This document shows positions 45,425 through 54,296 of a stretch of DNA of 64,000 nt, in pieces. Under the pieces are notes generated by a model. That model was given only the letters and a program-made list of their open reading frames with translations. It had not been told where the DNA came from and ran no database searches. Source of the DNA: a virus; IMG/VR virus record IMGVR_UViG_3300030419_004440, positions 1 through 64,000 of that record. One strand, written 5' to 3'. How positions within the stretch are numbered: position 1 is the stretch's first letter; every line of letters begins with the position of its first letter. The position numbers were made by a program, and so were the translations under genes.

Positions 45425-46341
45425 TTCTGTTCTCCTAAAAACCATTCTATGGTTTGCTTTAAACCTGTTTGTAAATCAGTTTTAGACTCGAAACCTAGCC
45501 TTGCTTTTGCTCTAGTGGTATCAAGACATCTGCGAGGCTGACCGTCCGGCTTAGATGTGTCATAGACGATATCCCCTTCAAAGCCCATTTGTTCTGAAAT
45601 TTCAGTAACGAGATCTTTAATCTTTATTTCCGAGCCGGTACCAATGTTTATTGGGTACGGCTCAACATCTTGTTCGATAGCCAACTCAATGGCTTCAGCA
45701 CAGTCTGGAGCGTATAGAAATTCTCTAGATGCTTCCCCGGTTCCCCATATAGTAACCTGACGCTCCCCCTTTTTCATCGCATTATAAAACTTTAAAATAA
45801 GTGCAGGTATAACATGACTGCTAGTCAAATTAAAATGATCATGAGGGCCATACATGTTGACCGGTATCAAATTAACACAGTTCATGCCGTACTGTTCATG
45901 ATATGTTTCCAAGAGCTTCATTAAAGCCTTCTTTGCAATGCCATAGGGGGCGTTTGTTTCCTCCGGATAACCATTCCAAATTTGTTCTTCTTTAAACGGG
46001 ATCGGCGTAAACTTTGGGTATGCACAAACCGTCCCTAGAAGAATAAACTTTTCAATGTTATGCATTCTAGATGTCTCAATCATGTTTGCACCCATAATCA
46101 AGTTCTCATACATAAACTTTCCGGGATTTTCCTGATTAGCACCAATGCCCCCAACGCTACCAGCTGCGTGAATTACAACATCTGGCTTGGACTGGGATAC
46201 AAGCGTATCGCATAGGTTTTGATTTCTCAGATCCCAGTTGCTTGACCCAATAGAAACAACACTATAATCTTTGTCTACTAGATGTTTTGTTAGGCTCTTT
46301 CCTAAAAATCCCGTACCGCCAGTTACTAATACTTTTTTCAT
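45421..46341 (-). CDS. fcl: GDP-L-fucose-synthase-like epimerase/reductase
   Basis: 306 residues from ATG 46341 (a TTG three codons upstream is the only alternative). Short-chain dehydrogenase fold: NAD(P) motif GGTGFLG at 8-14, GSVGGIGANQ about 61-70, Y133-x3-K137 (PYGIAKK), SHVIPAL and SREFLYAPD. These match GDP-fucose synthase, which converts GDP-4-keto-6-deoxymannose to GDP-L-fucose. The usual catalytic Ser position reads Thr104, and Cys106 (LGTVCAYP) is kept, as in a broad bacterial subfamily. The C-terminal half has the substrate domain. No GDP-mannose dehydratase (gmd) is in the window, so the precursor must come from the host or elsewhere in the genome, or the substrate differs. Confidence 0.8.
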   Translation of the reverse strand: MKKVLVTGGTGFLGKSLTKHLVDKDYSVVSIGSSNWDLRNQNLCDTLVSQSKPDVVIHAAGSVGGIGANQENPGKFMYENLIMGANMIETSRMHNIEKFILLGTVCAYPKFTPIPFKEEQIWNGYPEETNAPYGIAKKALMKLLETYHEQYGMNCVNLIPVNMYGPHDHFNLTSSHVIPALILKFYNAMKKGERQVTIWGTGEASREFLYAPDCAEAIELAIEQDVEPYPINIGTGSEIKIKDLVTEISEQMGFEGDIVYDTSKPDGQPRRCLDTTRAKARLGFESKTDLQTGLKQTIEWFLGEQK

Positions 46342-46343
46342 TC

Positions 46344-46862
46344 TTACCAAGTCCTTGTACTCGGGGTTTCTGGTTCTTCGTTATCGTCTTGGTCATCTTT
46401 GGGCTCTGAACCCTCAATAGAAAAAGGCATTCCGGGGCTATCAGGAGGTAGTGTCGTTTGACTCTCGTCAACCCATGGCTCCTGATCAATTTCGTCATCC
46501 AAAACTGGAACGTCGTCCACTACCGGCTCTGGATATACACTTTCAAGGTAGTTATCTGGCAACGACGTATAAACACAGATTGCCTTGTTCTTAATCACCT
46601 CTTTATGCTTATGGGCTTGATTCATTGCTTCTCCAGCGTCTGGATTAGATGAAACCAGCACCATAGTTTCCGTATTCTCTGCGATCTCACAAGAAATCCC
46701 TGTGTCGTTTACGATATAAACATCGGCGTCATTCCAGTCTTTAACGATGGTCACACCGCGAAATGATGACTCTAGAGGCTTACCTTCTACAAATGCTTTC
46801 ACCGGTCCGACCACAGTAACGTGATCTTCCAAAAAATCCTTTAAAGTTTCTGGGTTTCTCAT
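46344..46862 (-). CDS. Hypothetical protein with acidic disordered tail (172 aa)
   Basis: The N-terminal 110 residues look alpha/beta, with short strands (HVTVVGPVKAF, DVYIVNDTG, ETMVLVSSN), but no nucleotide-binding loop was recognised. From about residue 115 the chain is rich in Asp, Glu, Pro and Ser (VDDVPVLDDEIDQEP, DDQDDNEEPETPS) and probably disordered. It lies one base after the CgeB-like gene and three bases before the fcl-like start. A regulatory or scaffolding part of the glycan machinery is possible. The family is unknown. Confidence 0.5.
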   Translation of the reverse strand: MRNPETLKDFLEDHVTVVGPVKAFVEGKPLESSFRGVTIVKDWNDADVYIVNDTGISCEIAENTETMVLVSSNPDAGEAMNQAHKHKEVIKNKAICVYTSLPDNYLESVYPEPVVDDVPVLDDEIDQEPWVDESQTTLPPDSPGMPFSIEGSEPKDDQDDNEEPETPSTRTW

Positions 46863-47726
46863 TTAGTTCTCCTTCATTGATTTGATTAAGGTCTCGATTC
46901 TTTTTTTGTACGTGTGTTCTTGGGCTAAGACATAACCGTTATTACTTATACTAGTACGGAAGTCTCCATTCTCCAATGCAAATCTTGCTTTTTCTACCAT
47001 TTCATCCATATTTCTATAGGTTAGGCAGTTCTTGCCATCCACCATTCCAAGTTCCTCGTAATGCTGATTATAACTGGTTAAAAGACATGTTTTACAACCC
47101 ATAGTTTCGAAATTTCTATAGTTTATATCAATAGATATATTTGCATTGAAATGTATCTTGTAGCTATTGATTGCCTCAACCATTTCTTCTCCGATAACAA
47201 ACTCGTCGAGTTTAAAATTGCTAAAATTATCTTTCAGTATTTGAATTATACCTCCCCTATTGACTATGTTGCCGCAAAAACCTATTGGCCATCTCTCATC
47301 TCTTTTGGCGTCGGCTTTTGGTGGAATGTGATAGATTACAGAATCATCGTAGCAGTTCGGGAACCATACAGAGTTTTCAACCACAAACTCAGGAGTGGCT
47401 TGAAGTATAAGGTCATAGTTTCCTTCATTTGCTGTTTTCAGATACGACTGTATACCTTTAACGTGTGCGTCTATTGACCACAAAAACTTCTTTGCCTGCA
47501 CTTTGGCTAGATTTGGAACCCATCCGGTTTCGTCGTAGTTCTCAAGATTTATGATTAGGTCGTATGACTCGTAGTCGGGTTCGCCCTCGGTGTAAGAAAT
47601 GTGTCCCAAACCCCAGATATCCGCCTCGTGTCCGTGGTGTATGAACGCACGTTGAGCACAAAAACATTCTCTAAAATTCCGATTTCCTTCGTGTCTTCCG
47701 TTTTCTTGTATTATTAAAGTTTTCAT
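46863..47726 (-). CDS. CgeB-like GT-B glycosyltransferase
   Basis: 287 residues. The first half has GT-B N-domain strands (KTLIIQENGRHEG, YDLIINLENYDE, KFLWSIDAH). The C-domain carries NYRNFETMGCKTCLLTSYNQ (about 205-225) and a final helix, which matches spore-maturation CgeB and related glycosyltransferases (Glyco_trans_1_2). The E in the FETMG loop is the usual sugar-nucleotide contact. Start overlaps the PIG-L stop as ATGA. Donor and acceptor cannot be read. It is one of about 10 transferases in the operon. Confidence 0.7.
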   Translation of the reverse strand: MKTLIIQENGRHEGNRNFRECFCAQRAFIHHGHEADIWGLGHISYTEGEPDYESYDLIINLENYDETGWVPNLAKVQAKKFLWSIDAHVKGIQSYLKTANEGNYDLILQATPEFVVENSVWFPNCYDDSVIYHIPPKADAKRDERWPIGFCGNIVNRGGIIQILKDNFSNFKLDEFVIGEEMVEAINSYKIHFNANISIDINYRNFETMGCKTCLLTSYNQHYEELGMVDGKNCLTYRNMDEMVEKARFALENGDFRTSISNNGYVLAQEHTYKKRIETLIKSMKEN

Positions 47727-48277
47727 ATAAACTTACTTATCCTTTCTTCCCATCCTTGAGTTGTGTTCCAGCCGTGAATCCACTGTCTTGGATGGTCTGG
47801 AGGTAAATTTGTTTCGTCGTCATAAGTGGCCTCGAATAGTTTTCGTTTAGATTCAGTTAGTTTATCTATCTTGTCGTGTTTAATTGGGTCAAATACATAA
47901 AGCTTGTTTATCTTTCCGCACTCTCTACATGCCGCCACTACATTGTTGTGGACTTGAATATGGTGGGGGTGACCGTATTCACCGGTTGGCCCGTGCGTGA
48001 GTATCTCGTCCCAGTCTCTGCTTTCTATTATACTTTTAATGGGGGAGAATATATCTCCGATTATGGGGGAATGGAACCCTCTGTCCTCAAACTCCATAAG
48101 CTCTACTTTTACATCTAAGTAAGAGCTAACTTTCTCTAAAAGCATAGGTATCCTGAACTTGCTTTGGGCGTCAGGTGTAACCATACACATTATAGTCCAT
48201 TCGCCCTTTTCTTTTAGTAGCTTTTCGCCAGCGAATATTACTTCGTCGTCGGCGTGTGCGGTAATCATTAACTTCAT
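47723..48277 (-). CDS. PIG-L/LmbE-type N-acetyl deacetylase
   Basis: 184 residues. AHADDE at 7-12 and HPHHxxVH at 103-110 are the zinc-binding signatures of PIG-L/LmbE deacetylases (canonically AHPDDE and HPDH). These remove acetyl groups from N-acetyl-amino sugars on lipids or small molecules. GPTGEYG just before the His motif is also typical. Length fits a minimal domain. Overlaps neighbours as ATGA (47723-47726) and TAATG (48277). It implies an amino sugar in the glycan. Confidence 0.8.
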   Translation of the reverse strand: MKLMITAHADDEVIFAGEKLLKEKGEWTIMCMVTPDAQSKFRIPMLLEKVSSYLDVKVELMEFEDRGFHSPIIGDIFSPIKSIIESRDWDEILTHGPTGEYGHPHHIQVHNNVVAACRECGKINKLYVFDPIKHDKIDKLTESKRKLFEATYDDETNLPPDHPRQWIHGWNTTQGWEERISKFI

Positions 48278-48828
48278 TATTTTTTCCTCAAGAATCTAAT
48301 GTCCCAAACGGTGCCGTGAGTAGGGCACTCAATGGTCTCTATTTTTTTATAACCCATAAAATCAACAAGTTCAAAGTGTGGATATATGCTTTCTTCAAAA
48401 TTAATAATGTATTCTGGATCGTCCTCTATTCTGTCTCCGTGTAGTACCCATATGCCTTCCCTTTTCAATAAAGATAGGATATTATTGACATATACCTTTT
48501 GATCGTCTTGTGAGAATTTTGTTCCATTCCAGCAGAAAACCCCAATGTCAAAAATTAAGTCGAATGAGCCCTCTTGTTTGGGGTATTTAAGCATCACATC
48601 CTGTATACCGCAATGTAAAAACCCATCGTTTGCTCCATAGTTTTTAGTAGGATCTAGCTGCCAGTATTCCACATTCCCGTTGTTTATAAGTTCTTTACAA
48701 ACCGAGTTGTATCTTTCGACCCCTATGTCTAAAACTCTACCAAAGTCTAGGTACCTACCAACATCTTTATAGACTTCCTTAAGAAAAATCCTGTCTGTTA
48801 TTTTTTCCCACCATTGTCTAGATTCCAT
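48277..48828 (-). CDS. Putative SAM-dependent methyltransferase (183 aa)
   Basis: RVLDIGVERYN near residue 32 resembles motif I (VLDxG) of class I methyltransferases, followed by a strand and Asp (YWQLDPTK), and GSFDLIFDIGVFCWN as motif II. GIWVLHGD fits a later strand. The glycine-rich loop is degenerate (VLDIGVERY), so activity on SAM is plausible rather than certain. It starts 11 bases inside the end of the preceding GT2 gene. In this operon it would be expected to O-methylate a sugar. Confidence 0.55.
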   Translation of the reverse strand: MESRQWWEKITDRIFLKEVYKDVGRYLDFGRVLDIGVERYNSVCKELINNGNVEYWQLDPTKNYGANDGFLHCGIQDVMLKYPKQEGSFDLIFDIGVFCWNGTKFSQDDQKVYVNNILSLLKREGIWVLHGDRIEDDPEYIINFEESIYPHFELVDFMGYKKIETIECPTHGTVWDIRFLRKK

Positions 48829-49564
48829 TATACCACTCCATGTTTCCAGTTTTGTTGTACCATATAAGGGGTGCGTCTGTTAGGGCAGACTTGTTGAAGT
48901 AAAACAGTGTGTCCATACAGAAATCATAGTCATACGAAACATCCATGTCCCACTCCCAGTTTATAACATCCGTGACGCTTTTTAGTATGCACAGAGATCC
49001 TCCAGTAATCTTCATGTTAAACCCTGAGCCGTACGGCAGGGAGTTGCCTGACCTGTCATATACTTTTCTTGGTCTTTTAGCCCTTGTTCTTTCTTCCTGT
49101 GGCACCTCCAACAGGTCAGGAAAATATAAATGGAACATTTCGCTGGACTCTAACACCTCTGCTTGTTGTATTGTCTCAAACCGTTCTTCAAAAGAGTAAC
49201 CATGATTTAAATGATTGATGCCAAGGTCTTGAAACAATTGGGTTACTACCTGTACCCTTTGAGGGTGAGCTAGATCGTCTGAATCATTATAAAGTATTAG
49301 TTCATTACTGGCCACTTTAGTTCCCTCGCCTCTGTTTGGACCTTCAGGAACTACTCTGTCGTGAGTAATTATTTCTATGTTTTCAAAAGATTCCTTGTAC
49401 TTGCTCTTTAGCTGCTCTATGTCGGACGGGTCTACCAAGTGACCGTTTGCAACAGAAATTACAACCTCGTTTGGTTTAAGAGTTTGCCTTACATAGCTAG
49501 TTAACACTTTGTCCAAGTATTTAAAATGATTATTTGTGGATGGTATTACTATTGATGTTTTCAT
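48818..49564 (-). CDS. GT2-family glycosyltransferase
   Basis: Start at 49564, where ATG overlaps the upstream stop as ATGA; a longer frame extends 33 codons into the upstream gene and is unlikely. The 248-residue protein opens MKTSIVIPSTNNHFKYLDKV, the classic GT-A opening of family 2, then has VVISVANG and LILYNDSDDLAHPQR (about residues 90-105), where DSDD is the metal/nucleotide-sugar DXD site. The later GSGFNMKITGGSLCI segment is a common acceptor-side loop. Soluble, no membrane helix. Confidence 0.75.
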   Translation of the reverse strand: MKTSIVIPSTNNHFKYLDKVLTSYVRQTLKPNEVVISVANGHLVDPSDIEQLKSKYKESFENIEIITHDRVVPEGPNRGEGTKVASNELILYNDSDDLAHPQRVQVVTQLFQDLGINHLNHGYSFEERFETIQQAEVLESSEMFHLYFPDLLEVPQEERTRAKRPRKVYDRSGNSLPYGSGFNMKITGGSLCILKSVTDVINWEWDMDVSYDYDFCMDTLFYFNKSALTDAPLIWYNKTGNMEWYNGI

Positions 49565-50313
49565 AGATAATTCACGCAATCTGGATATGGAAGATCTTTG
49601 TCTATTTTGTCTGTATACTTTAGTGTGAGTGGGTGTAAGATGTTTCCACATATGACAGCCCAAGGTATCGGATACTTTGATTTTTCACCTGTCTCTGGAA
49701 TTACGTGTCCATACGCATCTCTTGCCCATTGGCCCGGATGCTTCTTAAGCTCAGGTAGGTAGCCGTCCATTTTTTCTTTTAAGCCATTCCACCAGTCAAG
49801 CGTTAGGTCTGTGTTTGGCCTAAAAATAAATCCGCCATTTCCTATGAGCTTGTACCAGTTATCTCTTACATGAAACGATGACCATCTACCCTCTTCGTCC
49901 AGTGTAAAATCCCTACAAAAAACAGAGTCGTTTGGATCTAGACGGCAGTTTTCTATTCTTGCAACACCGTCAACTGACGCTTCAGCATATCCTATACCAA
50001 TTAAGCCTTCGTTGTCAATCATCCTCTGCAAAAAAGGACTCCAAGATACTGATGTGTCTTTCACGTCTGCATAGCCGCCTCCAAAATGGTGCATGTAGTA
50101 ACCCTTGAGGTAGTCCCCCTTTTGAATTGGTGATAGATACTCGTACCCTTCGTGCAATTCTTCTAAAGACTCAATCTCATCGTTGCGAACTAGCCTAACT
50201 GAGCAGTCACTATTCTTTTCACAAAAGCCGTCGAAGGCTCTTTTTCTGGTGTCAGACATGTCATTTTCACCAGTCCAGAACATCCAGATTGTTTTTTCCT
50301 TTAAATAGTCCAC
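49561..50313 (-). CDS. Caps_synth/GT32-like glycosyltransferase, GTG start
   Basis: Start codon is GTG at 50313, overlapping the previous stop (TAGTG). 250 residues: IWMFWTGEND near the N-terminus, then KGDYLKGYYMHHFGGGYAD (66-84), typical of capsular-polysaccharide-synthesis/GT32 proteins. The metal motif is D83-V-K-D86 rather than D-x-D, so the second acid is shifted. GNGGFIFRPN and a C-terminal helix follow. It adjoins a more canonical GT32 gene upstream, and may be a related but diverged copy. Confidence 0.65.
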   Translation of the reverse strand: MDYLKEKTIWMFWTGENDMSDTRKRAFDGFCEKNSDCSVRLVRNDEIESLEELHEGYEYLSPIQKGDYLKGYYMHHFGGGYADVKDTSVSWSPFLQRMIDNEGLIGIGYAEASVDGVARIENCRLDPNDSVFCRDFTLDEEGRWSSFHVRDNWYKLIGNGGFIFRPNTDLTLDWWNGLKEKMDGYLPELKKHPGQWARDAYGHVIPETGEKSKYPIPWAVICGNILHPLTLKYTDKIDKDLPYPDCVNYL

Positions 50314-51221
50314 TATAGAATCCCTTTCTCTTTTAGTAGCTTATCCGTTCTTTTTCTGAGCAAATCAAATTTTGAACCCTCTTGGATGTCTCTGTGTTTA
50401 TTGGAGCTATTGTGCCAATGCCAAGCAAAAGCGTCTAAGAAAAGAAAATCCCTATCGGATTCTACTTTATCAAATCCGTGACCTACGATAGATCTGAATT
50501 CTGGATCTGTTTGGTTCATTAGCCACTCCGTGTTAAAGATTGTAGACGGGAAGATTGTGAAGTTAGGCCACTCCCGCCACAGTTTTGCAAACGTATCTTT
50601 TCCCCAAATCGTGGTGTCACCTACGGTTGGCATCGTCTTTAATGTCTCTATCAGCCTGTAAGAAAACTCGCTTTGCTTTTTCAACGCAAGCACAGTTGCA
50701 CAAGCACCTTGCACCCCATAGTTGGTCTCAGAACCCCACTGGTACATATACTCTTGATCCAAAATAGCTTTGAAGTCTCTTAAAAATACAATATCCATAT
50801 CTGCCCAAACTCCTCCGTACTTGTGCAGGATTAATATTCTAAACAAGTCTGATTTTAGATAGTACTTGCTGTCAGATGCGTCTAGTTTTGCGTGTTCGTG
50901 TTCTAGTGGAGTTCCTATCGCTTCCGCTCTTGCGTCGTACAGCTTGAGTTCTACGTAATCCATGTAAGGTTTTAAAAGCTCATTGTCGGAAATGTCGTAA
51001 TCTGACCACAGTATTAGCTTTGTCTTTTCAAGATTCTGTGTAGCCAAAAAAGACTTCACACATTCAAGCTCCTTGTCGGTTTTAATTTCCGTATATATGT
51101 GGAAGGGGACGACTTCTTCTGGGTAGTCATATTCTTCGTCCTTCACATTCGAGAAAAACTCTAGACCTTTTGCGTAGTCAACGTATAGTTCAGGATTTTT
51201 TTCATACGATAGATTAATCAT
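50313..51221 (-). CDS. GT32-like DXD glycosyltransferase
   Basis: 302 residues. KSDLFRILILHKYGGVWAD (123-141) with D141-M-D143 is the conserved core of sugar-binding-region DXD (GT32, alpha-1,4/1,6-hexosyl) transferases. LILWSDYDISD gives the first strand region. A closing segment with an aromatic run (LFLDAFAWHWHNSS) is seen in relatives. It overlaps the exostosin-like gene by eight bases. No membrane anchor. Donor is unknown. Confidence 0.75.
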   Translation of the reverse strand: MINLSYEKNPELYVDYAKGLEFFSNVKDEEYDYPEEVVPFHIYTEIKTDKELECVKSFLATQNLEKTKLILWSDYDISDNELLKPYMDYVELKLYDARAEAIGTPLEHEHAKLDASDSKYYLKSDLFRILILHKYGGVWADMDIVFLRDFKAILDQEYMYQWGSETNYGVQGACATVLALKKQSEFSYRLIETLKTMPTVGDTTIWGKDTFAKLWREWPNFTIFPSTIFNTEWLMNQTDPEFRSIVGHGFDKVESDRDFLFLDAFAWHWHNSSNKHRDIQEGSKFDLLRKRTDKLLKEKGIL

Positions 51222-51999
51222 TTATTATCTCCATTGTTGTTTTGAAAGAACCGTCTACTGAACAATTTTTCTCAAACCATTCTATACAGGCCTCTGACAT
51301 TTGTTTTATTTTTTCTGGCGATGAGTTTATAGCTTCTACCATTTCTTCAGCGTCTTTAACGTAGAAATAGTGCTCGTCTTGAGCTGGCGGATTGGCGTAA
51401 AATCTTACGGCATCCTTATTAATTACAATCGGAATAACTCCCAACCCCATGTATTCCACGTCTCTTAGGCATTTAGGACCAACACCGGGAAGGCAAAGTC
51501 CAAACTTAGCTGACGCACAAGCTCTCAAATACTCAACGTGAGGCAATCCACCCCTAAAGCTCCACAGGTCGCAGTGGGCTAACCAGTATGGTGCTGCTTC
51601 ATTTCTTTCTCTGTTTGTTGGCGTTCCGATAAATACGCAGTGATAATCTTTCTTGGCCTGCCTAAGATCTAGTTTCAGTTCATCAAATACTCTTGAATGT
51701 TTAGGCCAAAAAATCCACTTCTTGCTACCTTCACCTTCTTTGTACGTATTAGAAAAAAGACACTGCTTGTACTCGTTTTTTAACCTATCTAAGATCGGAA
51801 AGTCGTACAGCAGCACATTACCCTGTTCTTCTACCCAACACTTTGCCTCCGGAGAGTCGGGGTCTTCCATGTATCCTTCAGATCGTTTATTTGGCCCCTG
51901 TTCGATGGTGCAGAAACCTCTCTCAGACCACATATCCAACAACTCTCTGAAAGAGGAGCCGTCATGACCACCGATTGATGGCTTAATTATCTTAACCAT
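51214..51999 (-). CDS. Exostosin-like GT-B glycosyltransferase
   Basis: Start at ATG 51999 after a GGGAGG site; the TTG upstream is rejected. The 261-residue protein has a C-domain with SFRGGLPHVEYLRAC, then FGLCLPGVGPKCLRDVEYMG and LGVIPIVINKDA, the signature of exostosin-type/GT47-like and other GT-B enzymes (LGxGPKxxRxxE). The acid in RDVEYM is the expected sugar-nucleotide contact. The N-terminal half is less recognisable. It is translationally coupled to its upstream neighbour. Confidence 0.65.
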   Translation of the reverse strand: MVKIIKPSIGGHDGSSFRELLDMWSERGFCTIEQGPNKRSEGYMEDPDSPEAKCWVEEQGNVLLYDFPILDRLKNEYKQCLFSNTYKEGEGSKKWIFWPKHSRVFDELKLDLRQAKKDYHCVFIGTPTNRERNEAAPYWLAHCDLWSFRGGLPHVEYLRACASAKFGLCLPGVGPKCLRDVEYMGLGVIPIVINKDAVRFYANPPAQDEHYFYVKDAEEMVEAINSSPEKIKQMSEACIEWFEKNCSVDGSFKTTMEIIND

Positions 52000-52678
52000 A
52001 GCTAACAACCTCCCAGTTATTTTTTAAGGAGAACCCCATGCCGTGAGACGCCTTAATGTCATGAAAATACAGTTTATTTTTAAGTTTCATGCTGTCTATT
52101 AGATGAGTAAAAGAAGAGCTTATACCGTGTATCTCTTTTGCGTTTTCTATAACGCCCATCCAGTCGAAGATGCTCTTTTCAGATTTCAACCTATCCGGTT
52201 TTACCTGTCTGAGACCACTGTTGATGTTAAGATTATAGTTTCCAACGCTAGACTTGTCGTGAACAAAAATGTACTCCCCGTCCAAGTTTAGCTCACTAAT
52301 TAGTCTCTGTTCTTGCTCAATATCTCTTTCTAGACACCAAGAATCCCAACGCTCTTTAAATGGAACGTTAACGGATTCATAAAATGACCTATCAAATTCA
52401 TGATTTCTACACCTTTCAAACCCCACCCTTAGAAGCGGTGTTGATTTTAAGTTTGAGTTATATTCTTCAATAAACTCTTTGTCCTCTTCGACAACAAAAA
52501 AACTGACCTGTGGAAGATCAGAAAACATTCGTTTAACATTATTTAAATTGGACTTCTTTACAACTAAAGATACACTGTTGAAAGCATAAGCTTTGACTAC
52601 ATATCTAACTATACCGTTGCATATGATGTGATCCCCCAATCCCAAGTGGTGGTGGATAAAACATTCAATAGGCTTCAT
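51992..52678 (-). CDS. GT9-like (heptosyltransferase-type) protein
   Basis: Start at ATG 52678 inside the DUF6165 gene's end (14-base overlap). 228 residues. CFIHHHLGLGDHIICNGIVR (6-25) matches the N-terminal GT9/ADP-heptose-transferase-like loop LGDhi..., with VSLVVKKSN next. A late GISSSFTHLIDSM segment is like the GT9 sugar-nucleotide loop (GxDSGxxHLA). It is shorter than full GT9 enzymes (about 330), so one domain may be reduced. Catalysis is uncertain. Confidence 0.55.
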   Translation of the reverse strand: MKPIECFIHHHLGLGDHIICNGIVRYVVKAYAFNSVSLVVKKSNLNNVKRMFSDLPQVSFFVVEEDKEFIEEYNSNLKSTPLLRVGFERCRNHEFDRSFYESVNVPFKERWDSWCLERDIEQEQRLISELNLDGEYIFVHDKSSVGNYNLNINSGLRQVKPDRLKSEKSIFDWMGVIENAKEIHGISSSFTHLIDSMKLKNKLYFHDIKASHGMGFSLKNNWEVVSYG

Positions 52679-53036
52679 ACGACTTTTCCTCAAAGATATT
52701 AGATCCAGACAATTCGTTTATAACCCTCTTCGCTTTAAAACGTTCATCATTGGTAAAATAAACGGATCGTGCTAGCTGAATAAACTCGTCATCAAACTGC
52801 CTGTTTCTTTCCTTTTCCCTTATTTGATCTTCTATTCCCCACAACGTCCTGTTTATGTTATGCAATCTAACAAACTCTTTGCTGTCTCTGGCGACTATGC
52901 CATCTGCAATATGGCCTATTTCATCAATTTCTTTCTGTACATTCTGTAACTTGTCTTCATTTTTAATAGCTTCTTTTTTTATCAGTAAAATGGTCAGCTT
53001 ATCGACTATCTCCCCGTTGGATACTTCTATTTTCAT
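52665..53036 (-). CDS. DUF6165-family protein
   Basis: 123 residues. I recognise the DUF6165 pattern: EVSNGEIVDKLTILLIKKEAI at the N-terminus, then LWGIEDQIREKE, ARSVYFTND and a closing EEKSY. The protein is small, helical and charged, with no enzyme motif. These proteins are commonly found beside sugar-transferase genes; their role is unknown. Both ends overlap neighbours (TAATG at 53036 and the 14-base overlap downstream), in keeping with tight co-expression with the transferases. Confidence 0.75.
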   Translation of the reverse strand: MKIEVSNGEIVDKLTILLIKKEAIKNEDKLQNVQKEIDEIGHIADGIVARDSKEFVRLHNINRTLWGIEDQIREKERNRQFDDEFIQLARSVYFTNDERFKAKRVINELSGSNIFEEKSYEAY

Positions 53037-53668
53037 TATTGAAACTCCGGCTCGTCAAACTGATTATAAACTTGACCAACGAAATTCATATTAGTCCTAG
53101 CGGGCGAATTAGAGGGAAAAGGTTTTTTCTCGAAAAACTCGTCGTGTACAAGTGCCTCTTCTTTTACTACTGGGTATATAACTTCTCTTAGAAAGTTTTG
53201 GTCTACCTGATATTTGTCATCAAACGCCTTTTTGTCGTATTCATATATCATTTCTTTGATGCCCTTAAGTATCCCGTTTCTAGCACCCCACATTCCGCCC
53301 AAGATTTCTGTCGCGTGATATGGGTGGTCTCGTATTATATGAAAGTCTTTGTCGCTTTTTAGCCAGTCGTCTATGGCCGCCTTTTCCCTTTCCCCAAGTC
53401 TGGAGTCTGTGTCTCTAGATATAACCACGTCGTGAGAGTCGGCAGCAAAGAACCTCCAAAACATGCCGTTCCAACCGGATTCGGACATGATCAAGCATTC
53501 GGCGTCTAGATCGCAGAGTGTTTTTATTATATACTCTGGAACATCTGGGCCTATATAAAACCTACAAACCCAGTCCGGAAACATGTCCTTTGCTATTTGA
53601 ACGTTTTTTACGGCACCCATTGTGTACTTTGGGTCGTCACCCCAAAGACTGAATGATATTATCTTCAT
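53036..53668 (-). CDS. GT-A-like glycosyltransferase with RDTDSR motif
   Basis: Start at 53668 (TAATG overlap with the FkbM stop, with AGGAGA upstream), giving 210 residues. KIISFSLWGDDPKYTMGAV is the opening, and VVISRDTDSRLGEREKAAID (about residues 84-103) carries a DTD metal motif. HPYHATEILGGMWGARNG follows, a loop with an acceptor-site look. The pattern recurs in phage and bacterial sugar-transferase clusters. No lipid or membrane anchor is visible. Donor unknown. Confidence 0.6.
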   Translation of the reverse strand: MKIISFSLWGDDPKYTMGAVKNVQIAKDMFPDWVCRFYIGPDVPEYIIKTLCDLDAECLIMSESGWNGMFWRFFAADSHDVVISRDTDSRLGEREKAAIDDWLKSDKDFHIIRDHPYHATEILGGMWGARNGILKGIKEMIYEYDKKAFDDKYQVDQNFLREVIYPVVKEEALVHDEFFEKKPFPSNSPARTNMNFVGQVYNQFDEPEFQ

Positions 53669-54288
53669 TAATATCTCCTGCAAAGGCATTGGTAAGGCCT
53701 TTCGCTTTCCATGGTTACAACTTCGTCTCTTTCTACATTATAGCAGGAGAAACCGTTATCCTCAATCAAAATTTTTCTAATTTCTGGCCAAAGCTCGTTC
53801 GAGTGATTTTCAATAAGAATTGTTTTTGTTTTTTTGATGGATTGCTCCATGCCGTGCAACACCTTTAATTCAGCACCTTCGACATCTATTTTTATAAAAG
53901 ATATCTCATCTTCATCTTTAAGTAATTCGTCAAGAGTCATAGACTTTATTTCGCCCACCTTGACGTTTGGAACATTTGATGTGCTGTATCCAATTATATT
54001 GTGTACCTCACTACTGTCCCCAAGATAAACGTCTTCTGTTCCGTTTTTATCTGAAATTGCAGCGTTCACAAATTCAATATTATTGCAGTGACCGAAACGC
54101 ATTTCTAGGCTTGAAAATGTCTGGGGAAAAAGCTCTACGCAATAAATCTTGCCAGTGTTACCTAGAATCCTAGAAAAAAACGAGGTGTACGAACCGTGGC
54201 AAGCACCTACGTCTACAACAACGTCGCCTAAACTTATCAGGGATTCTTTACTTATTAAGTCGAAATTTTTTACGTCGTGATTATCCAT
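53668..54288 (-). CDS. FkbM-family methyltransferase
   Basis: 206 residues. Motif I is VVVDVGACHGSYTSFFSRI (about 22-40), acidic strand end GKIYCVELF, and SFIKIDVEGAELKVLHGM (about 130-147), which together are diagnostic of the FkbM class I SAM-dependent methyltransferases. Members O-methylate sugars and polyketides. It ends in a TAATG overlap with the next transferase and starts eight bases after a GT2-like gene. Most likely methylates a hydroxyl of the glycan. Confidence 0.85.
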   Translation of the reverse strand: MDNHDVKNFDLISKESLISLGDVVVDVGACHGSYTSFFSRILGNTGKIYCVELFPQTFSSLEMRFGHCNNIEFVNAAISDKNGTEDVYLGDSSEVHNIIGYSTSNVPNVKVGEIKSMTLDELLKDEDEISFIKIDVEGAELKVLHGMEQSIKKTKTILIENHSNELWPEIRKILIEDNGFSCYNVERDEVVTMESERPYQCLCRRY

Positions 54289-54296
54289 TATTATTC

